This document shows positions 24,638-30,000 of a DNA stretch of 30,000 nucleotides, piece after piece. The stretch comes from Symbiodinium natans. Taxonomy: Eukaryota; Sar; Dinophyceae; Suessiales; Symbiodiniaceae. The position numbers and the translations under genes are program-made. The stretch lies in NCBI GenBank assembly GCA_905221605.1, contig CAJNDS010000280.1:505892-535891 (forward strand). Reading direction: 5' to 3'. Every line of letters begins with the position of its first letter. The first letter of the stretch is position 1. Below the pieces are notes generated by a model that did no database searches, was not told where the DNA came from, and saw only the letters and a list, made by a program, of their open reading frames with translations.

Positions 24638-24684
24638 CTGAGGAACGGTGGCCTTGACACAATTTCCGGCCTGACCAACATGAA
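24638..24684 (+). CDS. Voltage-gated cation channel, exon e: S3-S4 linker
   Basis: 47 nt from CGCAG| to AA|GCCAGG (GC donor). Reads LRNGGLDTISGLTNM(K). The 'SGLTNMK' run just before S4 is what the family shows ahead of 'SFRIIRL'. Entry phase 0 and exit phase 2 fit the neighbours. Confidence 0.72.
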
Positions 24685-24724
24685 GCCAGGCTTTGTCAGA
24701 AGAGTTTCAGGCCACGGGGCCCCC

Positions 24725-24943
24725 CTAAACCCTAAACCCTAAACCCTAAACCCTAAACCCTAAACCCTAAACCCTAAACCCTAAACCCTAAACCCCAAAC
24801 CCTAGACCCTAAACCCTAAGCCCTAAACCCTAAACCCTAAACCCTAAACCCTACACCCTAAACCCTAAACCCTAAACCCTAAACCCTAAACCCTAAACCC
24901 TAAGCCCCAAACCCCAAGCCCTAAACCCTAAATCCTAAACCCC
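24725..24943. repeat. CCCTAAA tract
   Basis: Long tract with CCCTAGA, CCCTAAG and CCCTACA singletons. Confidence 0.97.
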
Positions 24944-25047
24944 CAAAAGCGCGCACGCCCTCCTACCTTGGCCTCGAAGCCGCGCGCTTGCCGCAACCGC
25001 TCTCTTCTCTATTCAAGCCTGAAACCCTAAGAACCTAAGGGCTTGGG

Positions 25048-25155
25048 GTTAAGGGTTTGGGGTTTGGGGTTTGGGGTTTGGGGTTTAGGATGTAGGGGTT
25101 GGGGCTTCAGGTTTAATTAGGGTTTAGGGTTTGGGGTTTGGGTTCAGGGTTTGGG
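25048..25155. repeat. TTTGGGG / TTTAGGG tract
   Basis: Mixed G-strand units. Confidence 0.92.
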
Positions 25156-25234
25156 GTCTTCCCTGCCTGAAACCCTAAGGGTGCAAGCCATGCGAGCACA
25201 TGGCTGAACCTGCGGTCGTCAAGCCAAGGACTTG

Positions 25235-25306
25235 GGGTTAGGGCTTCAGGGTTCAGGGTTCAGGGTTCAGGGTTTAGGGTTTAGGGTTTAGGGTTTAGGG
25301 TTTAGG
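25235..25306. repeat. TTCAGGG then TTTAGGG tract
   Basis: Four TTCAGGG then six TTTAGGG. Confidence 0.95.
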
Positions 25307-25425
25307 CTGAGGTTTTGGAGCCACCAAACAGGCCCAAACACTAAGCGGTGCCTTCCTTGCGAAACTATCGTTTTCGTGCGCCCGAAGTGACGAGAATTAG
25401 GTAGGCCTTTTGGGACATTCTATAC

Positions 25426-25500
25426 GTCCCCTTATTGGGTTTCAGAGGTTCATATTTAGGAATATCTTTCAGAGGGTCTTCAGGGCTACTCTAGAGAATG
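25426..25500 (+). repeat. Dispersed repeat, copy B
   Basis: Second copy of the sequence at 18162-18232. Confidence 0.6.
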
Positions 25501-25552
25501 AATCGTGCGAGGAGCTTGAGTAACTTCACAGAATGGGGAGCATGCCGCCCTG

Positions 25553-25684
25553 AACCCTAAACCCTAAACCCTAAACCCTAAACCCTAAACCCTAAACCCT
25601 AAACCCTAATCCCTAATCCCTAATCCCTAATCCCTAATCCCTAAACCCTAAACCCTAAACCCTAAACCCTAAACCCTAAACCCC
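25553..25684. repeat. CCCTAAA tract with a CCCTAAT block
   Basis: A run of five CCCTAAT sits inside CCCTAAA. Confidence 0.97.
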
Positions 25685-25686
25685 GT

Positions 25687-25808
25687 TTTCGAGCAAGGCC
25701 CACCCTGGACCGTGAGACTCAAACCGCTGCAGAAGCCCTGTAGCGATGTGCCCCAGGTAACCTTTCCGGTGGCCACGGAAGTCAAATCCCCTAAGCCCCC
25801 AACCCCTA
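25687..25808 (+). other. Open island inside the linker-S4 intron
   Basis: Reads EQGPPWTVRLKPLQKPCSDV then PQ before a CAG|GTAACC donor-like site, open beyond it. Exon-like, yet a channel has no room for it between the linker and S4. Confidence 0.28.
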
Positions 25809-25826
25809 AACCCTAAACCCTAAACC

Positions 25827-25872
<46 letters not shown>

Positions 25873-25890
25873 ACCCTAAACCCGAAACCC
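25803..25890. repeat. CCCTAAA then CCCTCAA tract
   Basis: Seven CCCTCAA in a block. Confidence 0.96.
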
Positions 25891-25902
25891 TTTCTGCCCA
25901 AG

Positions 25903-25995
25903 GAAGTCCTTCAGAATCATCCGCCTCACCCGACTGCTCAAGACGGTGCAGTTTGTGCGGATCTTCCGCTTCGTGATGGCGCTGCGGATGCTCGT
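25903..25995 (+). CDS. Voltage-gated cation channel, exon f: S4 voltage sensor
   Basis: Reads KSFRIIRLTRLLKTVQFVRI then FRFVMALRMLV. In FRIIRLTRLLKTVQFVRIFR the positions 2, 5, 8, 11, 14, 17, 20 are R, R, R, K, Q, R, R: the every-third-residue basic pattern of an S4 voltage sensor. The tail (FVMALRMLV) is the start of the S4-S5 linker. Acceptor CCAAG|G completes the AA left by exon e. The exit in phase 2 implies a GA donor (GACCCC); a GT two bases earlier would break the frame. Confidence 0.93.
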
Positions 25996-26035
25996 GACCC
26001 CCGGCAGAGGGACTGAAGGGGTGCCGTTTAGGGTG

Positions 26036-26083
26036 GAGGGTTTAGGGTTTAGGGTTTAGGGTTTAGGGTTTAGGGTTTAGGTT
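26036..26083. repeat. TTTAGGG tract
   Basis: Seven units directly after the S4 exon. Confidence 0.95.
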
Positions 26084-26470
26084 TCGAAGTTCGAAGGGTC
26101 CAAACTCCAGAGTCTTAGGGCTTTTCAGAGGGTTAGGGTTTAGAGTTTATGGACAAGGGTTTGCGGATTTGTTAGGGCTTAGGGTTTTGGGGTTGGGGGC
26201 CTCAGGGGTTTTGCGGTCTGGGATGTCGGGTTTTGGGGTTCTCGGGCTTTTGGGTGTTTTGCTTCTGGGGCAGGGCCTCAGAGCTTCAGAGTTTAGAGTT
26301 TGATGGCGCTAGGGTTCAGAGTTTTGTAGGTTGGGTCTTTCAGGGACTTTCGTTGGGGTATAGGGTTTAGGCTTTTCCCCAAACCGTAAACCCTAAACCC
26401 TAAATACAGCCTAAGCCCTGAACGGGTTCGGGGTCAACTAGGGTTTAGGATTGGTTGGTGTTGAGAGGCC
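26084..26470. other. Decayed G-strand repeat and unique sequence
   Basis: Scattered TTTGGGG, TTTAGAG and TTTCGGG words, then a short CCCTAAA remnant (26380-26405). No gene seen. Confidence 0.6.
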
Positions 26471-26476
26471 GGCGAC

Positions 26477-26582
26477 TCTAAACCCTAAACCCTACACCCT
26501 AAACCCTAAACCCTAACCCCTAAACCCTAAGCCCCAAGCCCCAAACCCTAAACCCTAAACCCTAAACCCTAAACCCTAAACC
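26477..26582. repeat. CCCTAAA tract abutting the S5 exon
   Basis: Ends seven bases before the S5 acceptor, so the 3' end of this intron is nearly pure heptamer. Confidence 0.96.
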
Positions 26583-26589
26583 AGCTCAG

Positions 26590-26659
26590 GACTTCCATCA
26601 TCTCCACTCTGAAGGCCCTCTTCTGGGCTCTGATCCTCCTGGGCCTTATCGTCTATGCC
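26590..26659 (+). CDS. Voltage-gated cation channel, exon g: S4-S5 linker end and S5
   Basis: Reads TSIISTLKALFWALILLGLI then VYA: the 'SI..TLK.LFWAL' S4-S5 linker motif followed by the hydrophobic S5. Acceptor GCTCAG|G supplies the last base of the Val codon begun in the S4 exon. Ends at GCGCGG (GC donor), phase 0. Confidence 0.92.
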
Positions 26660-26689
26660 GCGCGGCGGGTTAGGGTATAGGGCTTCGGT

Positions 26690-26792
26690 TTTAGGGTTTA
26701 GGGTTTAGGGTTTGGGGTTTAGGGTTTAGGGTTTAGGGTTTGGGGTTTAGGGTTTACGTTTTAGGGTTTAGGGTTTAGGGCTCAGGGTGGGT
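26690..26792. repeat. TTTAGGG tract
   Basis: Begins about 30 bases after the S5 exon; TTTGGGG interspersed. Confidence 0.95.
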
Positions 26793-26912
26793 CTCGGGCG
26801 TTTGGTATCAGGGTATTAGGGAGATTTGTTGGGCGCAGCTGGGCCCCTCCCTTAAGAGCCCTCCCCTGCACTCATGCACAGATCTTAGGGGGCATCGGAT
26901 CCCCCACACAAA

Positions 26913-27015
26913 CTATATGTATATATATATATGTACACATATTATTCATATATATATATATATATACATAATTATATATATATATATATATATACGTATG
27001 TATGTATATCTCTAC
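26913..27015. repeat. TA/ATAC microsatellite
   Basis: TATATA runs with TACACA and TATGTA words; largely self-complementary. Confidence 0.95.
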
Positions 27016-27361
27016 ATATTGTTTAGTGTTTGGGGTTTGGGGTTATTATATGTTAGGGGTACTAGTGCCTTGTTTGTGTGCGGGGGGTTAGTTACAGGAT
27101 ACCTTGATGAACCCTAAGCCCTCTACCCTAAATCCCTCAACCCCTAAACCCTCAGCCCCATAACCCTCAAGCTCGACTTTTGAGCATGGCCCGGTGGTGA
27201 ATGTGCATCCTGGGCACCCTGAACCCTAAACCCCGAAACGAAGCCTAAGCCCGAAGCCCGAGCCGCCAAAGCCGAAACCCTAAACCCTAGGACGCAGCAG
27301 ACCGTCACCCATGAGCCCCGGAAATCCAAACCCTAAACGATCAACTGGAACAATGAGCCTC

Positions 27362-27465
27362 GGGATGTTCCCCCTTATACAAGCAGTCCTTCCTAGGGAT
27401 TCGAATAGGGGGGTAGTGGAAACTACAATCCTATTCAGGACTGCTAGTACAAGGGGGAAGGTCCC
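27362..27465. mobile_element. Second foldback (MITE-like) element
   Basis: Arms 27362-27390 and 27437-27465 pair at 25 of 29 bases (left arm begins GGGATGTTCCCCCTTATACA). The loop is 46 nt. Inside the S5-turret intron. Shares CTAGTA and GGGACC-like words with the 12091 element, but kinship is unproven. Confidence 0.65.
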
Positions 27466-27519
27466 AACCTGAGCCTTAAACCTCAACATTAGTACCGGCG
27501 AAGACCCCAAACAGCATAG

Positions 27520-27915
27520 ACCTATGCAAATGTGGGAGGGCACGGTCCGTGGGCCCAGCTCCCGAGCCGAATATACCACCGAGCCAAGCCACTCATCCAA
27601 CCCGGTGCGTTCCCTTAAAATTCTGAGGAGGGGACCCCAAACGCTGCTGTTTGGGGCAGAATCTTCCCTTCTGCTCTGGGCTCTGTGCTGTGTTGGGTTC
27701 AGGGTTCAGGGTTGATTCTGAGCAAGGCGGTTGTTGGGGGTGTAGGGCCCCGGAACCCAAATTCCCACCTCGACTGCTTGGCTTGCTGACGCAGCAGGGA
27801 GGTTACACACTGAAGACACCCGTCAGCCGTTTCAAGCGGCTGGACAGGAAGTTTGAAAGCCCCCAGCTACCAACCAGTTTGCGCGGGCGGCGTCGCAGTG
27901 GGTTGTTTAGGGCTT
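27520..27915 (+). other. Open islands inside the S5-turret intron
   Basis: Two overlapping + frames. The second has PRLLGLLTQQGGYTLKTPV, RFKRLDRKFESPQLP and a basic end (27765-27914). Protein-like but unplaced; perhaps a mobile-element fragment. Confidence 0.3.
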
Positions 27916-27949
27916 AGGTTTAATGGGTTTAGGGTTTCGGATGCAGGGT

Positions 27950-28345
27950 GGGAGGAAACAGACCCTCCCGGCTTCAACGGCTTCTTCACAACATCAGCGG
28001 AGGGCCAGTCAGTGCTGCCACCCACCCGTGAGATGTTGGGATCTTCTGCAGCTGTGGCGTTGCACATCAGATCGAGCCCCTCCCCCCCTCCCCTCCAAAT
28101 CCAGGCGTCCTGCCTTCCCTCTTCCGCCGGTTCAGGGTTCCTCCTGGCGCGAAGCCCCTTTACAATTGATTGCTTGCTTCAGGCTTGTGCGAGCAGCTGG
28201 TGCGCACAGCTCTGCTATTCCAGTCTCCCGTGGTCCACACTTCGCGCCGGCCGGTGTTGCTTTCTGGGCAGCTGTTCTCTGCAGTTGCGGAAGGTTTCGT
28301 CTGCTCCGTCCACTTTCGGCGTCTTCCAAGCTCTACATCTTTTGA
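27950..28345. other. Unique intronic sequence, several frames open
   Basis: Three + frames and one - frame are open over parts of this GC-rich block. The longest + frame (from 27853) is in frame with the turret exon by chance and should not be taken as one 225-residue protein. Confidence 0.4.
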
Positions 28346-28419
28346 ACCCGAAACCCCGAAACCCTAAACCCGAAGCCCTAAACCCCAAAAGCTTCCCTCG
28401 GCCGAATCGCGCGGCCGAG

Positions 28420-28509
28420 GTGTTCGCTGTGCTCTTTACCCAAGCTGTTTACGATTACAACAATGACAACAACGTCACGGCGATCGCTGCGGAAGACTGG
28501 GCTTCAAAG
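28420..28509 (+). CDS. Voltage-gated cation channel, exon h: S5 end and pore turret
   Basis: Reads VFAVLFTQAVYDYNNDNNVT then AIAAEDWASK. VFAVLFTQA completes S5 in the form typical of the family; the Asn/Asp-rich part is the extracellular turret. Acceptor CCGAG|G. Exit in phase 0 implies a GA donor (AAG|GACTCG). Confidence 0.92.
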
Positions 28510-28666
28510 GACTCGGGCAGTATGGGGTAGAGGGTTCAGGGTTTTTTGTGGGGTGCAGAGTGTAGGGTTGATGGTATAGGCTTTAAGGTACAAGGATAGT
28601 GTTCAGGCTTTGAACAGTTTTTGGAGATACGTGTTCGGTTTCACTTGTGGTTGCATTCTGTGTACA

Positions 28667-28835
28667 TATGTATATATGTATATACGTACACAAATATATG
28701 TATGTATATGTATACATATATATATATATATATATATATATGCATATATATATATACATATACATATATATATATATATATATGTAGATGTATGTGTATA
28801 TGTGTATGTACATGTATATGTATTCATTTATTTAC
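28667..28835. repeat. TATG/TATA microsatellite
   Basis: TATATATA cores (28716-28742, 28764-28782) within TATGTA/TACATA words. Tyr-Ile translations on both strands are artefacts. Confidence 0.96.
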
Positions 28836-28899
28836 CTATGTGGCAGATTTTTTGCATCCATGCTGACTTGGGTGCCGTTTAGACAGTCTCCCAGGGCTA

Positions 28900-29232
28900 A
28901 GGACAACAACACCCTAAGCCATAAACAACCTAAATACCCTAAACCGTAAACCCTAAAAAAACTAAACCCTAAAAACCCAAAACCCTGAACCCTAAGCCCT
29001 AAACCCTAAACCCAAAACGCCCCCAAAAACTCTGAACCCTACACCCCATACCCCGAAAATCCTAATTCCACACCCCGGGCTGGCTGCTCTTGAAGCCCCG
29101 ACCCCAAAGCCCGAGGCCCGAAACCCGAAGCCCTAAGCCCTAAGCCCTAAACCCCTAACCCCTAACCCCTAAACCCTAAACCCTCAACCCTAAACCCTAA
29201 ACCCTCAACCCTAAACCCTAAACCCTAAACCC
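28900..29232. repeat. Degenerate CCCTAAA field
   Basis: Irregular CCCTAAA, CCCCAAA and CCCGAAG words, with a short unique island around 29080. Confidence 0.88.
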
Positions 29233-29260
29233 CCCACCCCCGTCCCCTGCCCTTGGAAAG

Positions 29261-29347
29261 GATGTCCAAGACTACTACGCCGCCAGTTTTCGCTACTGGG
29301 GCTCGTTGGCGAAAAGCATGCTCAGCCTCTTCATGAGCGCTTCGGCC
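29261..29347 (+). CDS. Voltage-gated cation channel, exon i: pore helix and filter region
   Basis: Reads DVQDYYAASFRYWGSLAKSM then LSLFMSASA. 'F.YWGSL..SMLSLFMS' is the pore-loop helix and start of the selectivity filter of Nav/Cav-like channels; the ring Glu/Asp of classical Cav/Nav filters is not visible in what is present. Acceptor GGAAAG|G, donor GCAAGG (GC type), phase 0. The next exon (filter end and S6) is not in the window, so the gene is 3' partial here. Confidence 0.92.
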
Positions 29348-29407
29348 GCAAGGGCTGAGGGTGTAAGAGGTTCAGTTTACTCCACCCAAGAACCCCCCCA
29401 CCTACGC

Positions 29408-29706
29408 CCTAAACCCTAAACCCTAAACCCTAAACCCTAAACCCTAAACCCTAAACCCTAAACCCTAAACCCTAAACCCTAAACCCTAAACCCTAAACCC
29501 TAAACCCTAACCTAAACCCTAAACCCTAAACCCTAAACCCTAAACCCTAAACCCTAAACCCTAAACCCTAAACCCTAAACCCTAAACCCTAAACCCTAAA
29601 CCCTAAACCCTAAACCCTAAACCCTAAACCCTAAACCCTAAACCCTAAACCCTAAACCCTAAACCCTAAACCCTAAACCCTAAACCCTAAACCCTAAACC
29701 CTAAAT
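29408..29706. repeat. Longest CCCTAAA tract, about 42 units
   Basis: Almost perfect over nearly 300 bp, with one 6-base unit (CCTAAA) near 29511. Confidence 0.98.
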
Positions 29707-30000
29707 CCAACACCCTAATCCCTGAACCCTTCAAAATGATCAGAACCCTTACAGAAATCATATGGATTGCCTCGCTCGAAAGAGCCGTCCTCGTCTTCTC
29801 GTCGGTCTAAGCAGGCAGGTGTTGTTGGGAAGGTCAAGCGCGTGCGTGCGTGCTTGTGTGTGCGTGGGCTCGCGCAAATGCCAGGCACAGAAACATTAGA
29901 CAAAGTGCGCAAACGGCCGCTTCTTAGACATTTCATGGGGTTTAAGTGCGGGAGGCATTGGGGTTGAGGGGCGGTGGATGCCAAGTTCAAGTATTGTGGC
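29707..30000. other. Unique sequence at the right edge, nothing recognised
   Basis: Contains a 91-codon - frame and a 66-codon + frame that overlap, plus GTGCGTGCGTGC words near 29840. I looked for the channel S6 here and did not find it. Confidence 0.45.

Noticed and set aside
27853-28530. Single 225-residue ORF as one gene
   Set aside because: Only 28420-28509 matches the channel; the upstream part is in frame by chance and includes heptamer translation.
28583-28882. Tyr/Ile-rich membrane-like proteins on both strands
   Set aside because: TATA/TATG microsatellite read in several frames; not a gene.
29408-29706. A true chromosome end
   Set aside because: Unique sequence and a gene continue on both sides, and tracts of both orientations occur throughout, so these are interstitial repeats.

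Overview
The window looks like nuclear DNA of a dinoflagellate (I cannot name the genus). Three things point that way. Most of the sequence is Arabidopsis-type telomeric heptamer (CCCTAAA/TTTAGGG, known as the dinoflagellate telomere repeat) and one-base variants of it, scattered through the interior. One gene is recognisable, and its small exons lie in long repeat-filled introns. The in-frame splice sites of that gene use GT, GC and GA donors with mostly AG|G acceptors, a known dinoflagellate habit. There is no operon structure, and I found no rRNA, tRNA, CRISPR or bacterial-type gene.

The recognisable gene lies on the + strand from about 21579 to past 29347 and runs toward the right edge. 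It encodes a voltage-gated cation channel of the six-transmembrane superfamily. Nine exons give, in order, S1 (two exons), S2, S3, the S3-S4 linker, S4 with a basic residue at nearly every third position, S5, the S5 end with turret, and the pore helix with selectivity-filter region. All eight junctions can be joined in one reading frame, giving 227 codons; boundaries are inferred, not proven. S6 and the C-terminus are not in the window.

Upstream (about 690-21040), between repeat tracts, are many unique islands of 60-150 bases. About 26 on the + strand have an open frame ending at plausible splice sites; several are acidic or helix-like. They could be 5' exons of the channel gene, exons of neighbouring genes, or captured fragments. 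I list them as candidates only. A likely degenerate coding stretch lies on the - strand near 10720-11220.

Other content: arrays of variant heptamers (CCCCAAA 3059-3443, CCCTTAA 2363-2437, CCTCAAG 3' of 23129, CACCCCA 19448-19589), two foldback elements and a related half copy, a perfect-looking 58-bp-arm hairpin at 9005-9130, a four-copy tandem element at 20011-20490, a 21-bp minisatellite at 8743-8931, a 75-base poly-C run, and several microsatellites.

The most interesting observation is a 35-bp duplication of the 5' edge of the S3 exon flanking a pure telomeric tract. It looks like a fossil of telomeric repeat being inserted at an exon edge, and suggests how these introns were filled.
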